From: Aquimarina latercula DSM 2041
GTDB taxonomy: Bacteria; Bacteroidota; Bacteroidia; Flavobacteriales; Flavobacteriaceae
Length of the DNA stretch: 64,000 nucleotides
Reading direction: 5' to 3'
NCBI RefSeq assembly: GCF_000430645.1
Contig: NZ_AUMK01000013.1
Span: forward strand, 124,001 to 188,000
The notes under the pieces were generated by a model, which saw only the letters and a program-made list of their open reading frames with translations, ran no database searches and had not been told where the DNA came from. The translations under genes were made by a program, and so were the position numbers. The stretch's first letter is position 1; each line of letters opens with the position of its first letter. Below are positions 16,843 to 25,529 of this stretch, one piece after another.

Positions 16843-19470
16843 TTAAAATTGTTGTCCAATGATAAAGTGAGTCTCCCATCCATTATTTCCTGTCGTACCT
16901 GGAATTGGGTCAAAACCGTACCCAAAATCAATACCCAGCAATCCAAAGGCTGGCATAAAGATACGTAAACCTGCTCCAGCAGAACGATTTAATTGAAATG
17001 GATTGAATCCTCTAAAGCTATCATAAGATGCTCCACCTTCTAAAAACGTCAGCATATAAATAGAAGCTGATGGTTTTAGAGTAATAGGATAACGAAGCTC
17101 TAACGAATATTTATTATAAATTGTTGCCCCATCTTCTATAAAATCTGGATCATTTGCTCTACTTAATGGTATTAGCGATTCGTTTGGATATCCTCTAAGT
17201 GCTACAACTTCTCTTCCGTCCAAGGATGTTGCTCCTAATCCATCTCCTCCTAAGAAGAACCTTTCAAAAGGAATATTTCCTCGATCATTATTATAAGCTC
17301 CAAGAAAACCATACTCAGCTCTGGTTCTCAATACCAATGGTTGTTTTCCTATTTTGGCAAGAGTTGTATACCAAGTAGCATCAAATTTTATCTTGTAATA
17401 TTCTAACCAATCAAATCGTTCTTGATCTATTTCGCCGATTTCTTGATATGCCTCAGGGTTTGATGCTCCTCGACTAGCAATAATATTTGGATTTTCTTCT
17501 ATAATTTGATTTCGTCTCTCTGCTAAATCACTATAGTCAGTACCATCCCATATTGAATAGGGGAGAGAAAGTTTAGCAATAAGATTAAATTCTGATCCGG
17601 ATGTTGGGAAAATAGGATTTACAGCTGTATTATTTCTATTGATCCCTATAGTGTATGCAAGATTGTTAGATGCACCATCACCAAAGGTGAATAATCCTCT
17701 TGTAGTATAATTTTTTAGATTGTAATGTTGTATACTTATTGCCTGAGATAAAGTAAAGTAGTTGTCAGGCCAATTTAATCTTTTTGCAATACCAATAGAT
17801 CCACCAGTAATCAAAAACTTACTATCTCTATCTACATCACGTGATCTTGGGTCTAATCTGAACTGAATCGTATGAGAAAAAGAGGTAGAAAGCTGAAATG
17901 GTCTTTTTCCTCCTAACCAAGGTTCGATGAATGATAAGCTATATGTTTGGAAGAATTGACTGGCTTGAGCTCTAACACGAAGCGTCTGACCATCTCCCAT
18001 TGGTAAAGGACTATATGCTTCTTTATTGAAAATATTCCTGATCGAAAAGTTACTAAAGGCTAAACCTAAGGTTCCAACAAAACCTCCACCACCAAAACCA
18101 CCTTGAAGCTCAATCTGACTCGCTCCTTTTTCAACAACAGGATAATTAATATCTATAGTTCCTGCTTGAGGGTCTGCATTTTGAAATTGAGGTTCTAATT
18201 GTTCTGGATCGAAAAATCCTAATTGTCCAATTTCTCTAACTGTTCTAACAACTAAATCTTTACTATAAATCTGACCAGGTTTTGTTCTTAAGATTCTATA
18301 AACAACATGATCATTTGTTTTGTCATTTCCAGTTACAGTAATATGATCAAAGTGAACTAATTTTCCTTCTCGAATTCGTATTTCAAAATCGATAGTGTCA
18401 TTTTTTACATTCGTCTCTACCGCATCAATGTTAGAAAATAGGTATCCATTGTTCTGGTATAGATTGGTAAGGTCATTTGCATCTGGTTTGGTATTGTCTG
18501 CAATCTGTTTCTCTAGTAAAACCCCATTATAGACATCACCTTTTTTAATTACCAATTGTCTTGCTAACTGATTATCTGTATAGACGCTATTACCTAGGAA
18601 ATTAATATTTCCAAAATAATATTTGTTCCCTTCTTCTATGGCAAGATTTAAAGAAACACTATTGTCGTCTTCTACGATTAAGGAGTCAGAAGTAATTCGC
18701 GCATCTCTATATCCTTTTTCTTTATACTTGCTAATGATACTTTCTTTATCATCTTGATAGTCATTTTTGATATACTTTGAGCGTTTCCAGAATCTCCAGA
18801 ATTTTTTCTGCTTGGTATTTTTCATCGCTGCTCTCACCTTACCATCAGAGAATTGCTCATTTCCTTCAACTCTAATTTTATCAACTTTTACTCTATCGCC
18901 TTTATCTATGCGAACCAACATATTAACTTTATTGGTAGGTATAGTGTCTTTTACAGGAGTAGTGTTAATAATAACCTTTGTATTAAGGAAACCATCTTTA
19001 CGATATTTATTGGTAATAAAATTTCGAGTGGTAGTAATTAGGTTTTCTGTTACTTTAGCTCCTGGATTAAGACTATTGTCTTTTACTAAATCCTCAGCTT
19101 TACGTTTTCTAACACCCTCAATTCTTGCTTGATTTAATTCCGGAACCTCTTGAATATTGATCTCAAGAAATGCTTTTTCTCCTTCAACTTTCGTGATGTA
19201 AAAATTAATATCACTAAATAATTCAAGATCCCATAATTTTTTTATTACCGCACTTATTTTGTCTCCAGGTAATGCAATTCGCTCACCATTCTTAAGACCT
19301 GTGAAGGTAATAATAGTGTTCTCACTGTAAGTAGATATACCTGTAACTTTTATATCGCCAATGATATACTCTTTTCCTGAAGTTCCAGGCAAATTTTGTG
19401 CTGAAATTGATACCGTATTTAATAAGATTACAATGAATGCTAAATACGTAAAAGGTAATTTTTTTGTCAT
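16843..19470 (-). CDS. bamA: Outer-membrane assembly factor BamA
   Basis: The chosen start (19470, MTKKLPFTYLAF) gives a good signal peptide and a 4-base gap after uppS; an ATG 33 bases earlier would overlap uppS. The roughly 875-residue protein has POTRA repeats (to about 440; for example NYPVVEKGASQIELQGGFGG marks the barrel boundary) and a 16-strand C-terminal barrel. It ends in an aromatic strand (NNGWETHFIIGQQF) with the GLGATSLDGREVVALRGYPN lid loop. BamA folds outer-membrane proteins into the membrane. It is co-transcribed after uppS and before two ompH chaperone genes, the usual order in this phylum. Confidence 0.96.
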   Translation of the reverse strand: MTKKLPFTYLAFIVILLNTVSISAQNLPGTSGKEYIIGDIKVTGISTYSENTIITFTGLKNGERIALPGDKISAVIKKLWDLELFSDINFYITKVEGEKAFLEINIQEVPELNQARIEGVRKRKAEDLVKDNSLNPGAKVTENLITTTRNFITNKYRKDGFLNTKVIINTTPVKDTIPTNKVNMLVRIDKGDRVKVDKIRVEGNEQFSDGKVRAAMKNTKQKKFWRFWKRSKYIKNDYQDDKESIISKYKEKGYRDARITSDSLIVEDDNSVSLNLAIEEGNKYYFGNINFLGNSVYTDNQLARQLVIKKGDVYNGVLLEKQIADNTKPDANDLTNLYQNNGYLFSNIDAVETNVKNDTIDFEIRIREGKLVHFDHITVTGNDKTNDHVVYRILRTKPGQIYSKDLVVRTVREIGQLGFFDPEQLEPQFQNADPQAGTIDINYPVVEKGASQIELQGGFGGGGFVGTLGLAFSNFSIRNIFNKEAYSPLPMGDGQTLRVRAQASQFFQTYSLSFIEPWLGGKRPFQLSTSFSHTIQFRLDPRSRDVDRDSKFLITGGSIGIAKRLNWPDNYFTLSQAISIQHYNLKNYTTRGLFTFGDGASNNLAYTIGINRNNTAVNPIFPTSGSEFNLIAKLSLPYSIWDGTDYSDLAERRNQIIEENPNIIASRGASNPEAYQEIGEIDQERFDWLEYYKIKFDATWYTTLAKIGKQPLVLRTRAEYGFLGAYNNDRGNIPFERFFLGGDGLGATSLDGREVVALRGYPNESLIPLSRANDPDFIEDGATIYNKYSLELRYPITLKPSASIYMLTFLEGGASYDSFRGFNPFQLNRSAGAGLRIFMPAFGLLGIDFGYGFDPIPGTTGNNGWETHFIIGQQF

Positions 19471-19474
19471 CTTT

Positions 19475-20212
19475 TTAACTAAGCTGCTCACTAGTTTTTC
19501 CAAATCTTCTCTCTCTTTGTTGATAATTTAAAATGGCCTCAAACAAATCTGTTCTTTTAAAATCAGGCCATAATATTTCAGTAAAATATAATTCTGCATA
19601 CGCAATTTGCCATAATAAGAAATTACTAATACGTTGTTCTCCACTGGTACGTATTAATAAATCTACATCTGGTAGTGTTTTGGTATACAAATGCTCATTA
19701 ATGACTGCTTCATTTATAAGATGTGGCGAAAGTACATTATTTTTAACTTTAATACTTATATCTTGAATAGTTTTTATTAGCTCTTCTCTGCTACCATAAC
19801 TAAGTGCTAATGAAAGTGTCATATGCTTGTTATCCTTAGTCTTTTCAATGACTTCCAGTAATTCTTTTCTTGCTTTTTGAGGTAAAGATTGGAGATTTCC
19901 AATTGCATTTAAGCGGATGTTGTTTTTTTGTAGCGTTTTAATTTCTTTTTTTAAAGAACTTACTAAAAGCTTCATTAAAGTCTCTACTTCTAACTTTGGT
20001 CTGTTCCAATTTTCAGTAGAAAACGCATATAGTGTAAGATATTTAATACCTATTTCGGCAGCCCCTTCTACTGCTTCTCTAACCGCTTTTGTTCCATTTT
20101 CGTGACCTACTGCTCTAAAAAGCCCTTTCTTTTTAGCCCATCTTCCGTTACCATCCATAATGATGGCTACGTGTTCTGGAATGTTAGAGTTAAGTTGTTC
20201 TTTATTAATCAT
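19475..20212 (-). CDS. uppS: Isoprenyl transferase (undecaprenyl diphosphate synthase)
   Basis: The start is placed at 20212 (MINKEQLNSNIPEHVAII), 4 bases after the preceding stop; an ATG at 20227 would overlap that gene. The protein shows the family signatures HVAIIMDGNGRWAKKKG near the N-terminus, TLYAFSTENWNRP, and the late DLLIRTSGEQRISNFLLWQ. It condenses eight isopentenyl diphosphates onto farnesyl diphosphate to make the C55 lipid carrier for peptidoglycan and other wall polymers. The gene is tightly linked to bamA downstream and to DUF6089 upstream. Confidence 0.97.
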   Translation of the reverse strand: MINKEQLNSNIPEHVAIIMDGNGRWAKKKGLFRAVGHENGTKAVREAVEGAAEIGIKYLTLYAFSTENWNRPKLEVETLMKLLVSSLKKEIKTLQKNNIRLNAIGNLQSLPQKARKELLEVIEKTKDNKHMTLSLALSYGSREELIKTIQDISIKVKNNVLSPHLINEAVINEHLYTKTLPDVDLLIRTSGEQRISNFLLWQIAYAELYFTEILWPDFKRTDLFEAILNYQQRERRFGKTSEQLS

Positions 20213-20216
20213 TATT

Positions 20217-20900
20217 TTAAAATGCACAATAACATGGTATTCTTCCCCATGTGTAGGATAATGTTATTCCAGTAAATACATACCAATCATTATTATCCAA
20301 ATTACCAAATCCTGTCCCAAATGCACTGTCTGGATCACTACCATCCAAATTATCAGTGAATGTATATCTTGCTCCAATTTCTGCACCAAGTACCCAGTGC
20401 CTTCCAATTGTTTTCTTAATTCCAACTACCATAGGAATTGATGCGCTCCATCTTTCGCTGTAGGAGCTAATCTGATTTCCATTGATAGGATCAACTGCTT
20501 TTGCACTATAATTGAAACCGGTTAAACCTGTATATAGATATGGAGTAAATTGTGGTTGAGAATCATATAGATACCAATCCCAGAAATTAAACTCCAATCC
20601 TAAAGAAAATTCTTTTACAGAATTGTTAAAACTGAAACCTCTTTGGACTCTTCTATCATCACCGTTAGCGTCATTTGATTTTAGATTAGCGTATAAAAAG
20701 GATGCTCTAAAAGCATGTCTTTTACTTCTATTCCATTTTCCAATTGCTCCAATAGCAAGCGCATTTGGTGCTATATAATAGGAAGATCCTACATCACCAA
20801 TATAGTTAGAACCACCAAGCATTAGCCCAACCTCATAGGTTTGGCAGTTGATAGTTTGTCCAAAAAACAAAATTAATACAAAGGATGCTAAGTATCTCAT
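20217..20900 (-). CDS. DUF6089 family outer-membrane beta-barrel protein
   Basis: The 227-residue protein has a signal peptide (1-19, GQTINCQ) and successive aromatic beta-strands (YEVGLMLGGSNYIGDVGSS, FRASFLYANL, SLGLEFNFWDWYLYDSQ) ending in an outer-membrane strand and a Cys pair. This is the Bacteroidota DUF6089 family, which sits in the uppS-bamA operon. It is probably a small barrel linked to envelope assembly; its exact role is unknown. A good minus-strand promoter precedes it, so it is likely the first gene of DUF6089-uppS-bamA-ompH-ompH. Confidence 0.9.
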   Translation of the reverse strand: MRYLASFVLILFFGQTINCQTYEVGLMLGGSNYIGDVGSSYYIAPNALAIGAIGKWNRSKRHAFRASFLYANLKSNDANGDDRRVQRGFSFNNSVKEFSLGLEFNFWDWYLYDSQPQFTPYLYTGLTGFNYSAKAVDPINGNQISSYSERWSASIPMVVGIKKTIGRHWVLGAEIGARYTFTDNLDGSDPDSAFGTGFGNLDNNDWYVFTGITLSYTWGRIPCYCAF

Positions 20901-20917
20901 AGATTTTCAAAAGTTTG

Positions 20918-20946
20918 CAAATATAACAATTAACTTTACTACACAA
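20918..20946 (-). promoter_or_regulatory. Promoter of the DUF6089-uppS-bamA-ompH operon
   Basis: On the minus strand, TTG (20944-20946) and TATATTTG (20918-20925) match the Bacteroidota -33/-7 elements with an 18-base spacer. The -7 element lies 17 bases before the start codon. Confidence 0.65.
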
Positions 20947-21000
20947 GAATTTGAGTAAAATAGTATGAATTAAAAAACACTTTTTAGTAGATTTTATTGT

Positions 21001-21885
21001 TTAATTACGTTTATCTTCACCCCAAAGCATTTTTTTTCTCAATGTTTTTAGGAAACTATCACCTTCTAAAACTACCATATTAATCTTAAAAGGAGCTTTT
21101 TTGATAACAACAGTGGTTTCATTTGGTAAGGTATGTATTCTTGAATCTAACGATACGAGATAAGTGTCTTCTCTTCCAGAAACCTGTAGTTTGACTTCTT
21201 TGTCATCAGGAATAACTAACGGCCGAGCATTAAGATTATGAGGAGCTATAGGTGTAAGTACCATACTTTCTGCATCTGGCATCATGACTGGACCGCCGCA
21301 GCTAAGCGAATATCCTGTGGAGCCTGTAGGCGATGATACAATTAAGCCGTCAGCCCAATATGAATTTAAAAATTCATCATTAAGACTTGTGTGTACAGTA
21401 ATCATAGAAGTTGTATTTCTTCTACTGACTGCAATTTCGTTCATAGCAAAATTTAACACTCCGAATTTATTAGAAGGAGGAACGGTATCTATAGTTACAA
21501 TTGTTCTTGGTGATATATAATATTTTTTATCTAGAATTAAATCAATAGTATCTTTTATCTCTTCTTTTTGGATAGTTGCTAAAAATCCTAATCTTCCCGT
21601 ATTAATACCGGCAATTGGAATTCCTAAATCCCTTACATAAGTAATGGTCCTTAATATTGTTCCGTCTCCACCGATACTAAAGAAAAGATCATAAGAATGG
21701 TCTAATTCCTCGAACGTGCTAAAATGGGAGTAACTTTTGTCAATATCATCATGAAGATCAATTAACTCAAGAAAGTTCTTTTCAATTACTACTTCGATAT
21801 TATTTTTGTCCAGAGCTTCGAGTAATTGTTGGATGTATATCCCAGATTTTTCATGATAGAACTGGCCGTAAATACCTATCTTCAT
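21001..21885 (-). CDS. nadK: NAD kinase
   Basis: The 294-residue enzyme phosphorylates NAD to NADP in the cytoplasm. The diacylglycerol-kinase-like fold shows FFSIGGDGTILRTITYVRD (GGDGT motif near residue 75), GINTGRLGFLA, and the glycine-rich later motif DGLIVSSPTGSTGYSLSCGG. Length fits bacterial NAD kinases. It is followed upstream (40 bases) by a CBS-domain gene on the same strand, probably one transcript, and by the DUF6089 operon downstream with its own promoter. Confidence 0.97.
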   Translation of the reverse strand: MKIGIYGQFYHEKSGIYIQQLLEALDKNNIEVVIEKNFLELIDLHDDIDKSYSHFSTFEELDHSYDLFFSIGGDGTILRTITYVRDLGIPIAGINTGRLGFLATIQKEEIKDTIDLILDKKYYISPRTIVTIDTVPPSNKFGVLNFAMNEIAVSRRNTTSMITVHTSLNDEFLNSYWADGLIVSSPTGSTGYSLSCGGPVMMPDAESMVLTPIAPHNLNARPLVIPDDKEVKLQVSGREDTYLVSLDSRIHTLPNETTVVIKKAPFKINMVVLEGDSFLKTLRKKMLWGEDKRN

Positions 21886-21925
21886 TATAATTTAGTTTGT
21901 TTAAGTTATTACTCGATGTCTTAAT

Positions 21926-22582
21926 TTATATATTAAGGTATTTTTCTAAATATTGAGATCTTTCTTTAAGGTTGTTTAGGAAAGAATCTTCGTGGTGTTT
22001 AGAAACAATATTGTAGCTATATCTTCTAAAGGTTTGTACAATATTATTGATGTCACTGTCATTTATTTTTAACGTAATCTGAATTACATCATTTTCCATA
22101 TTAGAAATGAAAAGTCCAAGTAATTTAGCGTTGTTAGATTCTACAATTTGAGAAACCTCACTAAAAGAATAATCTAAAACACCTTTTTCTACAATCAAAA
22201 TATTGCCTGGTTCACTAAGAAATGGAGTTTCGTTAAAGAGATTCATGATGTCTCTTAATTCAAAATACCCTTGATAATTGTTTGCATCATCAAGAACAGG
22301 CATAATATTAGAGTGGTTTTGAGCGAATGATTCTAATATATCAAGCCAATTAGCATCAGTTCTAACAAAAAAACCTTCCAAAGCGTATACATAGGATTCT
22401 AATTTTTTTTCAGTTTCGAAACACCTAACGTCTGCTTCAGAAATACAACCTACATACGTTTTGTCATTCAAAACAGGGAAATGAGTATACGTAAGCTCAT
22501 TAAATAATAATTGTGCATCCACAACTTTAGCAGAAGTGGCAAGTGGCGCTATTTCATTTACTATGTATAAACTTGTCTTCAT
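21926..22582 (-). CDS. CBS-domain protein
   Basis: The 218-residue protein has a CBS pair in the N-terminal two thirds (LLFNELTYTHFPVLNDKTYV; NHSNIMPVLDDANNYQGYFE). An ACT-like C-terminal segment follows (SEVSQIVESNNAKLLGLFIS ... ITLKINDSDINNIVQTFRRY). CBS pairs bind adenosyl ligands and act as energy sensors. It lies between nadK and pdxJ; the linkage with nadK is common in flavobacteria, but the target is unknown. A divergent promoter pair with pdxJ lies upstream. Confidence 0.9.
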   Translation of the reverse strand: MKTSLYIVNEIAPLATSAKVVDAQLLFNELTYTHFPVLNDKTYVGCISEADVRCFETEKKLESYVYALEGFFVRTDANWLDILESFAQNHSNIMPVLDDANNYQGYFELRDIMNLFNETPFLSEPGNILIVEKGVLDYSFSEVSQIVESNNAKLLGLFISNMENDVIQITLKINDSDINNIVQTFRRYSYNIVSKHHEDSFLNNLKERSQYLEKYLNI

Positions 22583-22610
22583 ATTCCCGGGGCTTTTTGT
22601 GCAAATTAAT

Positions 22611-22651
22611 CAAAAATATGTAACCGAGGCACTCTCAAGTTCGTATTTTTG
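22611..22651. promoter_or_regulatory. Overlapping divergent promoters (CBS gene and pdxJ)
   Basis: Minus strand: TATTTTTG at 22611-22618 with TTG at 22636-22638 (17-base spacer) for the CBS gene. Plus strand: TATTTTTG at 22644-22651 for pdxJ. The plus-strand element covers an alternative ATT/TTG start at 22649 and so supports the ATG at 22679. Confidence 0.6.
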
Positions 22652-22678
22652 TTATTTATTAAAGTTATATCAAAAACT

Positions 22679-23392
22679 ATGACAAAGTTAAGTGTTAATA
22701 TCAATAAAATTGCAACATTACGTAATTCTAGAGGAGGTAATACTCCAGATTTACTCAAAGTTGCTGCTGATGTTCAGAATTTTGGGGCAGAAGGTATTAC
22801 TATACATCCTAGGCCTGATGAAAGACATATAAGATATCAGGATGCTTATGATTTAAAACCAATTGTACATACAGAATATAATATTGAAGGGAATCCAATT
22901 CCAAAATTCATAGAATTGGTTACTGATATTGTACCTACGCAAGTAACATTAGTTCCAGATTCAATAGATGCTATAACTAGTAATGCAGGCTGGGATACTA
23001 TAAAAAACAAGAGTTTTTTGTCTGAAGTTATATCAGAATTTAAAAGAAATGGTATTCGAACTTCGATTTTTGTGGATCCAATAAAGAATATGGTAGAAGG
23101 TGCAAAAGAAACGGGAGCTGATAGAATAGAATTATATACTGAAGATTTTGCATCAGCGTATACAAAGGGAGATGAAAGTGTTATTAGTTCATATGCGGAG
23201 TGTGCTAAGATTGCTATGGATCTTGATATAGGTGTGAATGCAGGTCATGATCTTTCGCTGGATAATATCAAGTTTTTTAAAGGAAATGTTCCTGGTTTGC
23301 TTGAGGTTTCTATTGGACATGCTCTGATAAGTGAATCACTATATCTTGGATTAGAAAATGTGGTAAATATGTATCTACATAAACTCAAATAA
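22679..23392 (+). CDS. pdxJ: Pyridoxine 5'-phosphate synthase
   Basis: The ATG at 22679 gives MTKLSVNINKIATLRNSRGG, the standard PdxJ start; an earlier start lies inside the promoter. The 237-residue TIM-barrel enzyme condenses 1-deoxyxylulose 5-phosphate with 3-amino-2-oxopropyl phosphate in the DXP-dependent vitamin B6 route. Signatures: EGITIHPRPDERHIRYQDAY, TQVTLVPDS and VNAGHDLSLDNI. It is followed after 3 bases by an alpha/beta hydrolase gene, so they are co-transcribed. Confidence 0.97.
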   Translation: MTKLSVNINKIATLRNSRGGNTPDLLKVAADVQNFGAEGITIHPRPDERHIRYQDAYDLKPIVHTEYNIEGNPIPKFIELVTDIVPTQVTLVPDSIDAITSNAGWDTIKNKSFLSEVISEFKRNGIRTSIFVDPIKNMVEGAKETGADRIELYTEDFASAYTKGDESVISSYAECAKIAMDLDIGVNAGHDLSLDNIKFFKGNVPGLLEVSIGHALISESLYLGLENVVNMYLHKLK

Positions 23393-23395
23393 ATA

Positions 23396-24163
23396 ATGAA
23401 GTTACATGCAAATGTTTTTGGAGAAGGTACTCCATTTGTAATATTACATGGATTTCTTGGTATGGGAGATAATTGGAAGACCCTAGCTAAGAAAATATCT
23501 GAACAAGGCTATCAAATACATTTGATCGATCAGAGAAATCATGGGCGGAGTCCACATAGTGATGAGTTTAATTATGAAATTCTTGCTTTAGATCTGTTGG
23601 AGTATTGTAGAGATCATGGGCTTGAGGATATAGTGTTGCTTGGTCATTCTATGGGTGGTAAAACGGCAATGCTTTTTGCTGCGAAGTATCCTGACATTGT
23701 TGATAAATTGGTGGTAGCGGATATAGGTCCGAAATATTATCCGTTACATCATCAGGATATCCTAGATGGATTGGATTCTTTAGATTTTGAAGTTTTAAAA
23801 AGTAGAGGAGATGTTGACAAAGCATTAGAGCTTTATGTCAGAGATGCTGGTGTCCGTATGTTTTTAATGAAAAATCTGTTTTGGAAAGAAAAAGGTCGAC
23901 TAGGTTTGCGCATGAATTTAAATAGTTTGATTCGTAATTCTTCTGAAATAGGGGTTGCGTTATCGGAAGAATACTTGTACGCTGGCGATACTCTTTTCCT
24001 GAGAGGACAAAAATCTAATTACATAATAGACGAAGATATAGATCTTATAAAGAAACAGTTTCCTAAGTCAAAAATAGGGGAGATTTCTAACGCTGGACAT
24101 TGGTTGCATGCCGAGAACCCTTCAGAATTTTTATTGACTTTGTTGGAATTTCTCAAAAATTGA
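23396..24163 (+). CDS. Alpha/beta-fold hydrolase
   Basis: The 255-residue protein has the alpha/beta hydrolase order: oxyanion region LHGFLGMGDNW, then LIDQRNHGRSPHSDEFNY, and the nucleophile elbow GHSMGGKTA with the Ser near residue 84. A late Asp/His pair closes the triad (GHWLHAENP). This subgroup, YbfF-like esterases, acts on small acyl esters in the cytoplasm. It overlaps functionally with no neighbour except that it is 3 bases after pdxJ, an arrangement seen in flavobacteria. Substrate unknown. Confidence 0.93.
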   Translation: MKLHANVFGEGTPFVILHGFLGMGDNWKTLAKKISEQGYQIHLIDQRNHGRSPHSDEFNYEILALDLLEYCRDHGLEDIVLLGHSMGGKTAMLFAAKYPDIVDKLVVADIGPKYYPLHHQDILDGLDSLDFEVLKSRGDVDKALELYVRDAGVRMFLMKNLFWKEKGRLGLRMNLNSLIRNSSEIGVALSEEYLYAGDTLFLRGQKSNYIIDEDIDLIKKQFPKSKIGEISNAGHWLHAENPSEFLLTLLEFLKN

Positions 24164-24203
24164 ACAAAAAATGTTATGTATGCATAATATTTTAATGATT
24201 TAG

Positions 24204-24233
24204 TTGGATAATTGGTATTTTCTACTAAATTTG
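24204..24233 (+). promoter_or_regulatory. Promoter of the FadL-type porin gene
   Basis: TTG at 24204-24206 and TAAATTTG at 24226-24233 with a 19-base spacer, a full match to the Bacteroidota consensus, 41 bases before the start codon. Confidence 0.7.
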
Positions 24234-24274
24234 GTGCTTTATTCTTATAAAAACAAAAACAATTTTAATTTATT

Positions 24275-25528
24275 ATGAAAAAACTACTATTATTAGTTCT
24301 ATTCGCCTTAGTGACATTGGTCACATATGCCGGTGGATATAGAGTTAGTGTGCAAGGACAGAGAGCTATGGCTATGGGGCACACAGGTGTTGCCGTGGTA
24401 AATAGTGCGGAGTTAGTATTCTTTAATCCAGCTGGTCTTGTATATTTAGAAAATAAGCTGAATATAAGTGCTGGTGCGAGCGGTATTTTTACTGACGTTA
24501 TTTATCAAAATTCAGATCTTGGGATTTCTTCAGAAACTGATAGTTCTGTCGGTACGCCACTTAACTTATATGGATCTTATAAGGTAAATGATTGGTTGGC
24601 ACTAGGACTTGGGGTGTACACTCCTTATGGTAGTGAGGTAACTTGGCCTACAGATTGGGCTGGTTCTCATTTAGTAAATAATATTGAATTAGCTGCAATT
24701 TATATTCAGCCTGTAGTTTCTATTAAATTATCTGACCAGTTTAGTATTGGGGGAGGACCTATTTTTGTTACAGGTTCTGTGAATTTTAATAGAAATGCTA
24801 ATAGAACGACTACGGATATTGATGGAAATCGTGCTAATATTACTATAGATGATTCTGGAGTTAATAATTGGGGTTGGAGCGTAAGTGCTATGTTTAACCC
24901 AACAGAAAATTTTAGATTAGGATTTAGTTACCGTAGTGAAATTATTCTTGAAGCAGAAGGTGGAGAGGCGACTTTTTCTAATTTCCCTGTTACTACTGCT
25001 CCCGGTGTTCCTGCAAATGGAACTACTACTTTTAACGCAGAATTGCCATTGCCTGCGGAATTGACAGTAGGACTTTCTTATCAGTTCCATGATAAGTGGT
25101 TGTTTGCTTTTGATTATAACAGACAGTTCTGGGATGTGTACGAATCTTTAGATTTACAGTTTGGTAATGGAGCAACTTCTATTAATCCACGTAATTATAA
25201 GAACTCCTCGGTTTATCGTTTTGGATTGCAATATGACGCAACTTCTAAGATTTCACTTCGTGCAGGATACTATATTGATGAATCTCCTGTTCAATCTGGA
25301 TTTTTTGCACCAGAAACACCTCGTAACGATTCTCAAGGTTTTTCAGGAGGTGTAAGTTTTGCAATTACTCCTAAGTTAGCAATTGACGCTTCTTTCTTTT
25401 ATCTAAGGTTTGAAGAGGTTGATGCATCCTACGATTTTTATGAAGAAAATGGGCAGAATGTTCCATTTGGAGGAACATATAAATCAAGCGCATTTGCGCC
25501 AGGACTTGGTTTAACTTATAAATTATAA
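24275..25528 (+). CDS. OmpP1/FadL-family outer-membrane transporter
   Basis: The 417-residue protein has a signal peptide (1-19, LVTYAGG) and the FadL-type plug start GYRVSVQGQRAMAMGHTGVA, followed by STAELVFFNPAG-like sequence (NSAELVFFNPAGLVY). A beta-barrel of about 14 strands ends at GLGLTYKL. FadL-type barrels pass hydrophobic compounds such as long-chain fatty acids through the outer membrane. The next gene, a GDSL esterase lipoprotein, starts one base after its stop, so the two form an operon that could release and import fatty acids; the pairing is common in Bacteroidota. Confidence 0.95.
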   Translation: MKKLLLLVLFALVTLVTYAGGYRVSVQGQRAMAMGHTGVAVVNSAELVFFNPAGLVYLENKLNISAGASGIFTDVIYQNSDLGISSETDSSVGTPLNLYGSYKVNDWLALGLGVYTPYGSEVTWPTDWAGSHLVNNIELAAIYIQPVVSIKLSDQFSIGGGPIFVTGSVNFNRNANRTTTDIDGNRANITIDDSGVNNWGWSVSAMFNPTENFRLGFSYRSEIILEAEGGEATFSNFPVTTAPGVPANGTTTFNAELPLPAELTVGLSYQFHDKWLFAFDYNRQFWDVYESLDLQFGNGATSINPRNYKNSSVYRFGLQYDATSKISLRAGYYIDESPVQSGFFAPETPRNDSQGFSGGVSFAITPKLAIDASFFYLRFEEVDASYDFYEENGQNVPFGGTYKSSAFAPGLGLTYKL

Positions 25529-25529
25529 A

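Noticed and set aside
18767..19132. 121-codon frame on the plus strand inside bamA
   Set aside because: It lies antisense to the POTRA-coding part of bamA, has no supporting start context or domain, and its composition is that of the reverse of a coding region.
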